This document shows positions 1 to 8,117 of a stretch of DNA of 64,000 nt, in pieces (the first letter of the stretch is position 1; each line of letters begins with the position of its first letter). Under the pieces are notes generated by a model, which saw only the letters and a list, made by a program, of their open reading frames with translations, searched no databases and was not told where the DNA came from. The position numbers and the translations under genes are program-made. The DNA comes from Sedimentitalea sp039941015 (lineage in GTDB: Bacteria > Pseudomonadota > Alphaproteobacteria > Rhodobacterales > Rhodobacteraceae): the NCBI RefSeq assembly GCF_039941015.1, contig NZ_JBDVFI010000089.1; one strand, 5' to 3'.

Positions 1-258
1 GTGATCGAACACGCCGGACACCTGTACCCGCCGGTATTCCTGATCTTCCGGCGCGAGATCGAAAACCGTATCCAACGGCACCGGTTCTGCTGACAAATGC
101 GTCTGGACACTGTCGATCAAGTCGCGTTTCCAGGCGAGGCGTTCAATCTGCCAAACACCCAGCCCTATAAACAACAGGGCAAGCAATGCGCCTGAGATCA
201 GGACAAGCGTGACCTGCCAGAACGGGCGTCGGCGGTCATGATCTGGCAAATGTGCCAA
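1..258 (-). CDS. SURF1-family oxidase assembly protein (3' part beyond the window)
   Basis: Only the N-terminal 86 or so residues are present; the gene runs off the left edge. A TTG start directly after the cyoD stop codon gives a short charged N-terminus, one membrane segment (about residues 16-35), then the SURF1 signature G-x-W-Q-x-x-R-x-x-W-K followed by a segment ending E-Y-R-R-V-x-V-S-G-x-F. SURF1 proteins are inner-membrane assembly factors for heme-copper oxidases. Position as last visible gene of the cyo operon, abutting cyoD with no gap, fits a role in maturing the bo3 oxidase. A second TTG nine bases downstream is an alternative start. Family is clear; the exact start is uncertain. 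Confidence 0.85.
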   Translation of the reverse strand, partial: MAHLPDHDRRRPFWQVTLVLISGALLALLFIGLGVWQIERLAWKRDLIDSVQTHLSAEPVPLDTVFDLAPEDQEYRRVQVSGVFDH

Positions 259-609
259 CTACATGCCGGGCATCATGTACGAGTTCATGTTGTGCATGAC
301 CCACATCGTACCAACGAGGGCGATGATCAAAACGATCATGGTGAAGACCAGGGAAATGAACCGCCAGCCGCCTTCGGATTTGAGGTTCATATGCAGGAAA
401 TAGATCATGTGAACGACGATTTGGACGATGGCGAAGGCCAGAACCACAAAAGCGGTCAACCTGGCCGAGGCAAACCCACCAGCCATGACGAGTGCAAAGG
501 GGATGAATGTCAGGATCACAGCCAGCACGAACCCGGTCATATAGGATCGCCTTGTGCCATGCGGCATCTCGGCTGCATGATCCTCGCTGTGGGCTTGCGG
601 AGTGCTCAT
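259..609 (-). CDS. cyoD: Cytochrome bo3 ubiquinol oxidase subunit IV (CyoD)
   Basis: A 116-residue protein with three hydrophobic segments, the usual size and topology of subunit IV of quinol-type heme-copper oxidases. The middle region carries the family's H-M-I-Y-F-L-H-M stretch. CyoD is a non-catalytic inner-membrane subunit that assists assembly and copper insertion. The N-terminus is a short His-rich cytoplasmic tail. Its start codon overlaps the cyoC stop in a TGATG arrangement and its stop is followed at once by the SURF1 gene, so translation is probably coupled. Confidence 0.95.
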   Translation of the reverse strand: MSTPQAHSEDHAAEMPHGTRRSYMTGFVLAVILTFIPFALVMAGGFASARLTAFVVLAFAIVQIVVHMIYFLHMNLKSEGGWRFISLVFTMIVLIIALVGTMWVMHNMNSYMMPGM

Positions 610-1235
610 CAGATCATCCCCATCAGATAGACAAAGGTGAATACGCCGATCCAGATGACGTCAAGGAAATGCCAGAACATCGACAGGCAGCCCAAGCGCC
701 GGCGGTTCGCCGTGGTCAGCCCGTGTTTGCGGACCTGCAGAGCCAGCGTTCCCATCCAGATCAGGCCAAATGTAACATGCAGTCCATGGGTGCCGACCAG
801 GACAAAGAACGCCGACAGAAACGCAGACCGCGACGGCCCTGCTCCTTCGCCGATTAGGTGGGTAAATTCATGGAGTTCAATACACAAGAAACCCAACCCG
901 CAGGCCGCAGTAATCGTCAACCACTTCATCACCTGCGGTTGATCATTGTCCTGCATGGCGAGCATGGCGAACCCGAAGGTGATGGACGAGATCAACAGCA
1001 GGACCGTGTTTACCGCCACCAAATTCAGCTCGAACAACTCTTTTGGGCCGGGGCCACCGCCGTAGTTGTTGCCCAGCACCGCAAAGGTCGCAAACAAGGT
1101 CGAAAAGATCAGGCAATCGCTCATCAGGTAAATCCAGAAACCCAATGGGGTGCTGTGACCTTCTGAATGATGCGGCTCGGTCGCCGGATGGAAAACTCGG
1201 GGATCATCGGGTGTGGAAACGGTTTGCAAGGTCAT
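609..1235 (-). CDS. cyoC: Cytochrome bo3 ubiquinol oxidase subunit III (CyoC)
   Basis: 208 residues with five predicted membrane helices, the expected five-helix form of quinol-oxidase subunit III (seven in cytochrome c oxidases). The family pattern is visible: F-W-I-Y-L-M-S-D early, E-x-x-E-F around the third helix (here H-E-F-T-H), G-T-H-G-L-H-V-T-F-G and a C-terminal W-H-F-L-D-V-I-W. It is an inner-membrane structural subunit of the proton-pumping bo3 oxidase. The start overlaps the cyoB stop by four bases (ATGA). Confidence 0.96.
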   Translation of the reverse strand: MTLQTVSTPDDPRVFHPATEPHHSEGHSTPLGFWIYLMSDCLIFSTLFATFAVLGNNYGGGPGPKELFELNLVAVNTVLLLISSITFGFAMLAMQDNDQPQVMKWLTITAACGLGFLCIELHEFTHLIGEGAGPSRSAFLSAFFVLVGTHGLHVTFGLIWMGTLALQVRKHGLTTANRRRLGCLSMFWHFLDVIWIGVFTFVYLMGMI

Positions 1236-3250
1236 GATTGCTGCACCCTAGTACTCAGGGACAGTGTCCTCGCCCCTTCGATCTCTTCGACATCCGATGA
1301 TGGAATGTCGAAATCCCGGTCATAGTTGAATGTGTGAAGAATGGCCGTTGCAATCAGCGTGACAAACGACACGATCACAAGCCACCAGATATGCCAGACC
1401 AGCGCAAAGCCCAACACGGTGCTGAGGACTGCCAGTATTAGTCCGGCGCCGGTATTGCGCGGCATGTGAATAGGTTCAAAGCCGGTTTCGGGCCTTTGAT
1501 AGCCATGCTCTTTCATGTCGTGCCATCCATCGAGATCATGAACCATCGGGGTCTTGGCAAAGTTATAGCTTGGCGGCGGCGAGGAAGTTGACCATTCCAG
1601 CGTGCGCCCACCCCAGATGTCGCCCGTCTCATCCGTCAGTTGCTTTCGGTCGCGGACCGAGACAAAGATCTGAACCAGCAGCGCAATAATCCCGCACGCA
1701 ATCAACAAAGCGCCAATGCCGGCGATGGCGAAATAGATCTGAAGCGAGTCGTCTTCAAACACCCGCATCCGCCGCGTCACGCCCATCAAGCCAATGACGT
1801 AGAGCGGCGCGAATGCGACCCAGAAACCCGTAACCCAGAACCAGAAGCTGACCCGGCCCCAAAACTCATTCAGCCGAAAGCCAAAGGCCTTGGGAAACCA
1901 ATAGTTGATGCCGGCAAAGACGCCAAAGACCACACCGCCAATGATCACGTTATGGAAATGCGCGACCAGAAACAGCGAGTTGTGCAGCACGAAATCTGCT
2001 GGCGGTACGGCGAGCATCACGCCTGTCATACCGCCGATACAGAATGTCAGCATGAACGCGACGGTCCACATCATCGGTAGTTCGAACCGGATTTGGCCCT
2101 TATACATGGTGAACAGCCAGTTGAATATCTTGGCTCCGGTCGGGATTGAGATGACCATTGTCGCGATCCCGAAGAACGAGTTCACCGACGGCCCGGACCC
2201 CATGGTAAAGAAATGGTGCAGCCAGACCAGATAGGACATGATGGTAATGCAGATCGTCGCATAGACCATCGAGTTGTAGCCAAACAACCGCTTGCCGCTG
2301 AAGGTCGCCGCAACTTCGGAAAAGACTCCAAAGACCGGCAGGATCAGAACATAGACCTCCGGATGCCCCCAGACCCATATCAGGTTGATATAGAGCATCG
2401 GGTTTCCGCCCAGGTCGTTGGTAAAGAAATTCATCCCAAGATAGCGATCTGCCGCGAGCATCGCCAAGGTCGCCGTCAGGACCGGGAAAATCGCGATGAT
2501 CAGTACATTGGTGCAGAGGGCTGTCCAGACGAACACGGGCATCCGCATCATGGTCATGCCGGGGCAGCGCAGTTTCAGGATGGTTGCCAGCAGATTGATC
2601 GCAGACAAGGTCGTTCCCACCCCGGCGATCTGAACGCCCCAGATATAATAATCGACCCCTTCATCCGGACTCGCCTCAACCCCGGATAGCGGTGGAAAGG
2701 CCAGCCATCCTGTACGGGCAAATTCGCCGACAAAGAGCGAAATCATCACCAGGATCGCGCCTCCGACGGTCATCCAGAAACTAAAGTTGTTGAGGAACGG
2801 AAACGACACGTCGCGTGCGCCGATTTGCAACGGCACAGCAAAGTTCATCAGGCCGGTGACAAAGGGCATCGCCACGAAAAAGATCATGATCGTGCCATGC
2901 GCGGAGAAAATCTGATCGTAGTGGTGCGGAACCAAGTAACCTTCGGAGCCGCCGAATGCCATGACCTGCTGCAGCCGCATCATGATCGCATCGGCAAACC
3001 CACGCAGGAACATGATCAGGGCCAGAACCATGTACATGATCCCGATCTTCTTGTGATCCACGCTGGTGAACCATTCGCGCCACAAATAGCCCCAAAGCCT
3101 GAAATAGGTTATCGCGGCAAGCACACAGATTCCGAGTATCGCCACGACAACAAAGGTCCCCAATACGACGGGTACGTCGAATGGCAGTTTTTCCAGGGTC
3201 AGGCGCCCGAAAAGGAAACTGCTCTTGATAGCGTGTTCTTCGGCTGCCAT
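1232..3250 (-). CDS. cyoB: Cytochrome bo3 ubiquinol oxidase subunit I (CyoB)
   Basis: 672 residues, close to the E. coli subunit (663). This is the catalytic heme-copper subunit that reduces O2 to water with ubiquinol electrons and pumps protons. Visible landmarks: S-A-H-G-T-I-M-I-F-F (low-spin heme ligand region, near residue 118), W-G-H-P-E-V-Y (about residues 294-300, the CuB histidine and its cross-linked tyrosine), paired histidines in L-H-H-F-F-T-M-G, and H-F-H-N-V-I-I-G-G near residue 430 carrying heme ligands. About 15 membrane helices. It lies 12 bases after cyoA and overlaps cyoC. Confidence 0.98.
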   Translation of the reverse strand: MAAEEHAIKSSFLFGRLTLEKLPFDVPVVLGTFVVVAILGICVLAAITYFRLWGYLWREWFTSVDHKKIGIMYMVLALIMFLRGFADAIMMRLQQVMAFGGSEGYLVPHHYDQIFSAHGTIMIFFVAMPFVTGLMNFAVPLQIGARDVSFPFLNNFSFWMTVGGAILVMISLFVGEFARTGWLAFPPLSGVEASPDEGVDYYIWGVQIAGVGTTLSAINLLATILKLRCPGMTMMRMPVFVWTALCTNVLIIAIFPVLTATLAMLAADRYLGMNFFTNDLGGNPMLYINLIWVWGHPEVYVLILPVFGVFSEVAATFSGKRLFGYNSMVYATICITIMSYLVWLHHFFTMGSGPSVNSFFGIATMVISIPTGAKIFNWLFTMYKGQIRFELPMMWTVAFMLTFCIGGMTGVMLAVPPADFVLHNSLFLVAHFHNVIIGGVVFGVFAGINYWFPKAFGFRLNEFWGRVSFWFWVTGFWVAFAPLYVIGLMGVTRRMRVFEDDSLQIYFAIAGIGALLIACGIIALLVQIFVSVRDRKQLTDETGDIWGGRTLEWSTSSPPPSYNFAKTPMVHDLDGWHDMKEHGYQRPETGFEPIHMPRNTGAGLILAVLSTVLGFALVWHIWWLVIVSFVTLIATAILHTFNYDRDFDIPSSDVEEIEGARTLSLSTRVQQS

Positions 3251-3262
3251 GCCAGTACCCTG

Positions 3263-4261
3263 TCAGTTTGAGCGGCTTGTGGTAGAATCGCCAAGTGAAG
3301 CGCTTCCCTCAACCGAGGCAAGGCAGAGATCATCTTTTATATTGAAGAGACCTGTGGTGGCATTTTCGGCGTGTTTCTGATGCGACATCATCTCATCCAT
3401 GCATGTTTGTCCCGGTTCAACGCAGCGGTTGACGATATCATGGTAAAGTGTGTCGTCCTCAGCCTTAAAATATGCCACCGGATTGCGGGAACTGGGTTTG
3501 AGCAGTTCACCGTATCTGTCCCTGTTCAGGATTTCGCCAGTGCTGCCGACGGTCTTGATCCATTCATCGAAATCGCCATCTGACAGCCCGTGAAACTTGA
3601 ACCGCATCCCGGAAAAGCCCGCGCCGCTGTAATGCGATGACCGACCCTTATAGACACCCGGCTTGTTCATCACCGCATGCAGCTGGGTTTGCATCGAAGG
3701 CATCGTGTAAATCATGCCTGCCAATGCGGGGACGTAAAACGCGTTCATCACCTCGGTCGAGGTCAGTACGAAACGGATGGGCCGATCCACCGGTGCGGCC
3801 ACCTCGTTCACCGTGGCAACGCCGTATTGTGGATAGAAGAACAGCCATTTCCAATCCATCGACACAACCTGGATTTTCAGCGGAATTTCTCCTTCGGTGA
3901 CACCTGTCGCCTCGGTATCAAGAGGGCGGTAGGGATCAAGCTTGTGAGTGCTCACCCAGGTCAGGGCGCCCAGCCAGATGATAATGATCAGCGGTGCAGC
4001 CCAGATCAGCAGCTCAAGCTGTGATGAATGGTGAAACTCTGGATCGTACGCACCCGTCCCCTTGGACTTTCGATAGCGAACCGCAAACACGACGATGGTC
4101 ACCATCACTGGAAGCACGATCACCAGAATCAGCACGGTGGTAATCGTCAGCACATCCCGCAATTGTTCGGCGATGTATCCGGATGGCGCCAGCACATCGA
4201 ACTGACAGCCGGACAACAAGATCGACGACATAATAACGGGTATGTGCTTGTATCTGATCAC
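3263..4261 (-). CDS. cyoA: Cytochrome bo3 ubiquinol oxidase subunit II (CyoA), lipoprotein
   Basis: 332 residues. A short signal peptide ends in a lipobox L-L-S-G-C (cysteine near residue 19), followed by two membrane helices and a periplasmic cupredoxin-fold domain. The CuA-binding Cys/His/Met cluster of cytochrome c oxidases is not seen, as expected for a quinol oxidase. Key family segments such as F-H-H-S-x-x-L-E-x-x-I-W and the W-x-W-L-F-x-Y-P-Q-Y-G loop are present. First gene of the operon, divergent from an MFS transporter gene; the shared upstream region contains an imperfect inverted repeat. Confidence 0.97.
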   Translation of the reverse strand: MIRYKHIPVIMSSILLSGCQFDVLAPSGYIAEQLRDVLTITTVLILVIVLPVMVTIVVFAVRYRKSKGTGAYDPEFHHSSQLELLIWAAPLIIIIWLGALTWVSTHKLDPYRPLDTEATGVTEGEIPLKIQVVSMDWKWLFFYPQYGVATVNEVAAPVDRPIRFVLTSTEVMNAFYVPALAGMIYTMPSMQTQLHAVMNKPGVYKGRSSHYSGAGFSGMRFKFHGLSDGDFDEWIKTVGSTGEILNRDRYGELLKPSSRNPVAYFKAEDDTLYHDIVNRCVEPGQTCMDEMMSHQKHAENATTGLFNIKDDLCLASVEGSASLGDSTTSRSN

Positions 4262-4367
4262 ATCACGACATCTCTCTACCTACCAGAACAACGGAAGAAT
4301 GTGCTAACGCGCTGGCGATAATTTTGACCGGGCATGTGGCGCAGGATACCTATTTTCCTATCGGCAT

Positions 4368-4423
4368 CTAGCTATTTCTGACTTTTTCCTACACTCTCAT
4401 CTCAGCGAGAAAAAGTTCTAGCT
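4368..4423. promoter_or_regulatory. Imperfect inverted repeat between cyoA and the MFS gene
   Basis: Arms ACTTTTTC (4381-4388) and GAAAAAGT (4409-4416) are perfect complements with a 20-base spacer, and are flanked by TAGCT-type outer arms at 4369-4373 and 4419-4423. The element sits in the 265-base divergent region between cyoA and the transporter, so it could be an operator or a hairpin in either leader. No regulator binding site of known type was recognised. Confidence 0.35.
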
Positions 4424-4526
4424 GTTTGTATGCAAGTGACAAAAACACCCGGCCATGCTTTGCTAACGGCCAAGGGTTAGTAAATTGGTCGCGGACCGTG
4501 AACGATTGAATGCCATGAGGTATCAG

Positions 4527-5846
4527 ATGCAGTCTGTTTCAGAAACTCAGCCACGTGGTTCTCGCGAACACGTAAGTGTTTCTGATATCGTTATCGGCGT
4601 TGTGATCGGGCGCACGGCGGAATTTTTCGATTTCTTCGTCTTTGCGATCGCATCTGTTCTGGTCTTTCCAAAATACATGTTTCCATTCGCATCGCCTGTC
4701 GCCGGGATGCTCTATGCCTTTCTCATCCTGGCGTTGGCATTTGTGGCCCGGCCTGTCGGGACATTGATATTCACCGAAGTCGACAGACGTTATGGCCGCG
4801 GCACCAAGCTGACGGCTGCGCTGTTTCTTCTGGGCACAAGTACCGTGGCGATCGCCTTTATTCCCGGCTACGAACAGGAAGGGTGGCTCAGCATCGCGAG
4901 CTTGTGCCTTTTCCGCATGGGGCAGGGCGCAGCGTTTGGCGGTTCATGGGACGGAATGTCTTCACTGCTGGCAATGAATGCGCCCAAAGACCGCAGGGGA
5001 AGAATGGCCCTGATCCCGCAACTTGGCGCGCCCCTGGGGCTGATCATGGCCAGCGGGCTGTACATCTATCTGACGACGTCGCTCACCGAAGAAGAGTTTC
5101 TCATCTTTGGCTGGCGTTATCCGTTCTTTGTCGTCATCGGAATTAACATCGTGGCGCTGTTTGCGCGGCTGCGCATGGTGATCAGCGACGAATTCAAGAC
5201 ACTGTTTTCCGAGACCGAGTTAAGCCCCGGGCCGCCCCTGACAACTGTTCGGGAGGAATGGTGGGACATCATTCTTGGGGCCTTTACCCCGCTGGCGACA
5301 CTGGCGCTGTTCCATATGGTCACGGTTTTCCCGATGGGCTGGATCATGTTGCACGCAGAGCAGGATTTGATCTCCTTTCTGTTTATCGAGATCATTGGCG
5401 CCGTGTGCGGTGTCGGTGCGATTGTTGCCTCGGGTCCCATCGCAGACAAGTACGGGCGCGTCCCATTTCTGTCGGCCTGCGCCATGGCGATCGCAGGGTT
5501 TGCGGTGATATTCCCGGCTGTCCTGAGTATGGGGTTCATCGGTGAGACCCTTTATGTCGTTTTTGGGTTCATATTGCTTGGCCTGTCTTTCGGTCAGTCG
5601 TCTGGTTTCGGGGCATCCGGATTTGCCCTGAAAAATCGCTACACGGCTTCGAATCTGACAGCGGATCTTGCATGGATGTTCGGTGCGGGCTTTGCACCTT
5701 TTGTTGCACTGGCGTTGACCGAAAGCCTGGGGTTGTGGTCCGCCGGTGCCTATCTTCTTTCTGGCGCGATTTGCACATTGGTCGCGCTCAACCTGTTCCG
5801 CCGACGCCACGATGATCACCCGCGTGAGAGCGATGCAAGACCATGA
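4527..5846 (+). CDS. MFS transporter, metabolite:proton symporter (MHS-like)
   Basis: About 439 residues with roughly twelve membrane helices. The N-terminus resembles the metabolite:H+ symporter branch of the major facilitator superfamily: G-R-T-A-E-F-F-D-F-F-V-F-A in helix 1, R-P-V-G-T-L-I-F after helix 3 and R-x-G-Q-G-A-A-F-G-G in helix 4. The inter-helix loop D-R-R-Y-G-R is typical. Substrate cannot be read from sequence. The ATG at 4527 is preferred because GAGGT lies five bases upstream; in-frame TTG 4485 and ATG 4515 lack a good site. Divergent from cyoA and followed by rpoE after a long leader. Confidence 0.85.
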   Translation: MQSVSETQPRGSREHVSVSDIVIGVVIGRTAEFFDFFVFAIASVLVFPKYMFPFASPVAGMLYAFLILALAFVARPVGTLIFTEVDRRYGRGTKLTAALFLLGTSTVAIAFIPGYEQEGWLSIASLCLFRMGQGAAFGGSWDGMSSLLAMNAPKDRRGRMALIPQLGAPLGLIMASGLYIYLTTSLTEEEFLIFGWRYPFFVVIGINIVALFARLRMVISDEFKTLFSETELSPGPPLTTVREEWWDIILGAFTPLATLALFHMVTVFPMGWIMLHAEQDLISFLFIEIIGAVCGVGAIVASGPIADKYGRVPFLSACAMAIAGFAVIFPAVLSMGFIGETLYVVFGFILLGLSFGQSSGFGASGFALKNRYTASNLTADLAWMFGAGFAPFVALALTESLGLWSAGAYLLSGAICTLVALNLFRRRHDDHPRESDARP

Positions 5847-5974
5847 CACGGACAACCCGCGTCGCGTTATTTTCAAGGATTAATACACAGAACCCGCTGG
5901 CATTCTATGTCGGCATGCCAGAACTGGGTGGTGTGGGTCCGTAAGGACCCTCGGGGAACTTTTCCAAAGAATAT

Positions 5975-6004
5975 TGATCCATGTTCCCTGTCGCTGCGTA
6001 GTCT
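5975..6004 (+). promoter_or_regulatory. Predicted RpoE-type promoter of rpoE-chrR
   Basis: TGATCC (5975-5980), an 18-base spacer, then TAGTCT (5999-6004). TGATCC as -35 with this spacing is the pattern described for the singlet-oxygen sigma factor RpoE of Rhodobacter sphaeroides. Identical -35 and spacing occur twice more at 8892-8921 and 8953-8982. It predicts autoregulation, and a transcript starting near 6011, which argues for a protein start downstream of that. Upstream at 5935-5950 a GGGTCC-gtaa-GGACCC hairpin without a T tract may mark the end of the transporter transcript. Confidence 0.7.
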
Positions 6005-6083
6005 GATTATGTTGACACAGACCGCATCCATCGGGCAGCGCCCGCGCCGTGTTCCCACGGTACCCCGCGAGGAAAAGAAACCC

Positions 6084-6644
6084 GTGCCGCAGACAAATAC
6101 CGACCTGTCGCAGCAAACACTCTGGATGATCGCTGTTCGTGACAAACGCGACCGCGCCGCCTTTGGGGCGTTGTTCGATTTCTTCGCACCGCGCCTGAAA
6201 GGGTTCATCATGCGGTCGGGGGCCTCGAGCCATCGGGCCGAAGAAATCGTGCAGGATGTGATGCTGACCGTATGGCGCAAAGCGGGGATGTTCGATCCTC
6301 ACCGCGCACAGGTTTCGGCCTGGGTCTATCAAATCGCGCGAAATCGTCAGATCGACGTTGCGCGAAAGGAAAGCCGGCCGATGCCGGAAGAGTTGCGCGA
6401 AGACCCCGGAGCGGAGCCGGATGCCAGCCAGATCCTGGGGCTGGAGCAGGAAACGGAACTGTTGAAGCAAGCTCTCGCCCGGCTCACTGCCGAGCAGCGA
6501 GACATGATTGAAAAAGCATATATGGGCGACATGTCCCATCAAGAGATCAGCACGCAGACCGGGCTGCCCCTTGGAACTATAAAGTCGCGTATCCGGTTGG
6601 GACTGGAACGCCTGAGACACGAATTGAAGGACCTCAACTCATGA
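6084..6644 (+). CDS. rpoE: RNA polymerase ECF sigma factor RpoE (singlet-oxygen type)
   Basis: 186 residues from GTG 6084. Region 2 (about residues 20-95) contains F-A-P-R-L-K-G-F, A-E-E-I-V-Q-D-V-M-L-T-V-W and the -10 recognition segment W-V-Y-Q-I-A-R-N-R-x-I-D; region 4 carries a helix-turn-helix with Q-E-I-S-T-Q-T-G-L-P-L-G-T-I-K-S-R. It directs transcription of the singlet-oxygen/photo-oxidative response and is held inactive by ChrR. GTG 6084 has GAGGAAAAG seven bases upstream and follows the predicted promoter; an in-frame ATG at 6009 would begin before the predicted transcription start. Stop overlaps chrR (ATGA). Confidence 0.92.
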   Translation: MPQTNTDLSQQTLWMIAVRDKRDRAAFGALFDFFAPRLKGFIMRSGASSHRAEEIVQDVMLTVWRKAGMFDPHRAQVSAWVYQIARNRQIDVARKESRPMPEELREDPGAEPDASQILGLEQETELLKQALARLTAEQRDMIEKAYMGDMSHQEISTQTGLPLGTIKSRIRLGLERLRHELKDLNS

Positions 6645-7276
6645 GTGCCATAACTCACCACATTTCCGACGGCTTGTTGGCGGCTTATGCGGCAGGAACT
6701 CTGCCGCGCGCCTTTGCCGTGGTCGTCGCCAGCCATGTTTCCATGTGCGCACAGTGCCGCGCCGGGTTGCAGGCGCATCAGGCCGTTGGTGGTGTCCTGC
6801 TTGAAGAGACGGATACTGTTGCAGTCTCATCGGGACTGAAAGACGACATCCTTTCCCTGCTGGACGCACCGTTTACACCCGAACCGATCTATGAGCGGTC
6901 AGGGGTCTATCCCGGACCGGTCATGGAGGCGCTAAAGGGGCGTGCCCCGCGCTGGAAGACACTGGGCATGGGGGTCCGACAGGATATCCTGTCTGAAGAT
7001 CAAAACGGGTCGGTACGCCTTTTGCACATTCCACCTGGTCAGGCTGTGCCTGATCACGGCCATAACGGGATGGAGCTGACCTTGGTCCTACAGGGCAGTT
7101 TCAGTGACGAGACCGGTCGGTTCGGCGTTGGCGATCTGGAGATTGCCGACGAAGACCTCGAACATACTCCTGTCGCCGATCCGGGCGATGCCTGTATCTG
7201 TCTTGCGGCAACGGATGCCCGGCTGCGGTTCAACGCACTCGTGCCACGATTGCTGCAACCGATTTTTAGAATCTGA
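6641..7276 (+). CDS. chrR: Zinc-dependent anti-sigma factor ChrR (cupin type)
   Basis: 211 residues. The N-terminal anti-sigma domain has H6/H7 and H32-x3-C36-x2-C39, the zinc-binding ZAS signature. The C-terminal cupin-like domain holds H139, H141, E145 and H175, matching the second metal site of R. sphaeroides ChrR. ChrR binds RpoE in the cytoplasm and releases it when singlet oxygen is present, a step that needs the cupin domain. Both zinc sites look intact, so the switch should be functional. Translationally coupled to rpoE and followed by a strong terminator. Confidence 0.94.
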   Translation: MSAITHHISDGLLAAYAAGTLPRAFAVVVASHVSMCAQCRAGLQAHQAVGGVLLEETDTVAVSSGLKDDILSLLDAPFTPEPIYERSGVYPGPVMEALKGRAPRWKTLGMGVRQDILSEDQNGSVRLLHIPPGQAVPDHGHNGMELTLVLQGSFSDETGRFGVGDLEIADEDLEHTPVADPGDACICLAATDARLRFNALVPRLLQPIFRI

Positions 7277-7308
7277 ACCAACCACCACTCACGGCTACTT
7301 CAGATAAC

Positions 7309-7340
7309 GGAACCACCGGATTTCACGGTGGTTCCTTTTT
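7309..7340 (+). terminator. Rho-independent terminator after chrR
   Basis: Perfect 10-bp stem GGAACCACCG / CGGTGGTTCC (7309-7318 and 7326-7335) with a 7-base loop, followed by five T. It ends the rpoE-chrR transcript ahead of the convergent SDR gene. Confidence 0.9.
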
Positions 7341-7391
7341 GTTTCAAGCTGTTCGAGCGGAGTTAATGGCTATGTGCTGGACCGTAAGATG

Positions 7392-8117
7392 TCAGCGCCC
7401 GCGATAGATCAGCCAATCCGGCACAAACGGCAGTACACGGATTGCCCAGGAAAACGGGGCCGGAAAATCGGTACGAAAGCGTCGCTTGCGCATCGCTTTC
7501 AACACACGCTCTGCTGCGTCTTCGGCCGTCATAAGCATCGGCATGCGAAAGCTGTTCTTTTCGGTGAGGCGGGTCTTGATAAATCCGGGGTTAACGACGC
7601 GTACAACCACGCCCGAATTCCTGAGATCAAAACGCATCGTTTCAGCAAGGCTGATCAGCGCGGCCTTGCTGGCACCATAGCCGATCGCGGCTGGCAGACC
7701 GTGATAGCCGGCCAGGGACCCGACCAACGTGATATCGCCGCTTCCCTGCGCCACGAAACGTGGCACGACCTGTCCCAGCACACGTAGAGCACCCGTGAAA
7801 TTCACATCACTCATCGTAAGTGCCGCGTCACTGTCCCAATCTGTTGCAGGCATCGGGTCATAGGACCCGGCGTTGTAGATTACGCCATCAATCTGTCTGA
7901 TTTCGTCGACCGCGGATTGTACCGCCTTTGGGTCCGTCACATCCAACGGCAAGGGGCGGGCGTTTGGAATGCTGTCGCAGAGGCTCCGGAGCCGTTCTTC
8001 ATTGCGGGCGCTTAGGATCAAATGTGCGCCTTGCGCACTCAACTGCTTTGCCAGTTCGCGTCCCATGCCCTCGCTGGCACCGACGAGCCAATAGGTCTTG
8101 CCGGAAAACGAAATCAT
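7392..8117 (-). CDS. Short-chain dehydrogenase/reductase (SDR)
   Basis: 241 residues, a single classical SDR domain. The N-terminal cofactor loop reads G-A-S-E-G-M-G, the N-A-G motif is near residue 82, and the catalytic Y-G-A-S-K is near residue 146 with an upstream serine in V-G-S-L-A-G. The Arg after the second strand (S-A-R-N) suggests NADPH. The C-terminus is basic and aromatic (P-D-W-L-I-Y-R-G-R), hinting at membrane contact. Overlaps the DUF1365 gene by four bases and belongs to the RpoE-promoted lipid cluster. Substrate unknown; a lipid carbonyl or alcohol is an inference from context. Confidence 0.88.
   Translation of the reverse strand: MISFSGKTYWLVGASEGMGRELAKQLSAQGAHLILSARNEERLRSLCDSIPNARPLPLDVTDPKAVQSAVDEIRQIDGVIYNAGSYDPMPATDWDSDAALTMSDVNFTGALRVLGQVVPRFVAQGSGDITLVGSLAGYHGLPAAIGYGASKAALISLAETMRFDLRNSGVVVRVVNPGFIKTRLTEKNSFRMPMLMTAEDAAERVLKAMRKRRFRTDFPAPFSWAIRVLPFVPDWLIYRGR

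Noticed and set aside
5955..5985. GGAAC followed by TGTT, resembling a general-stress EcfG promoter
   Set aside because: Spacing is about 22 bases, whereas EcfG promoters need 16-17; the TGATCC-N18-TA promoter fits better.
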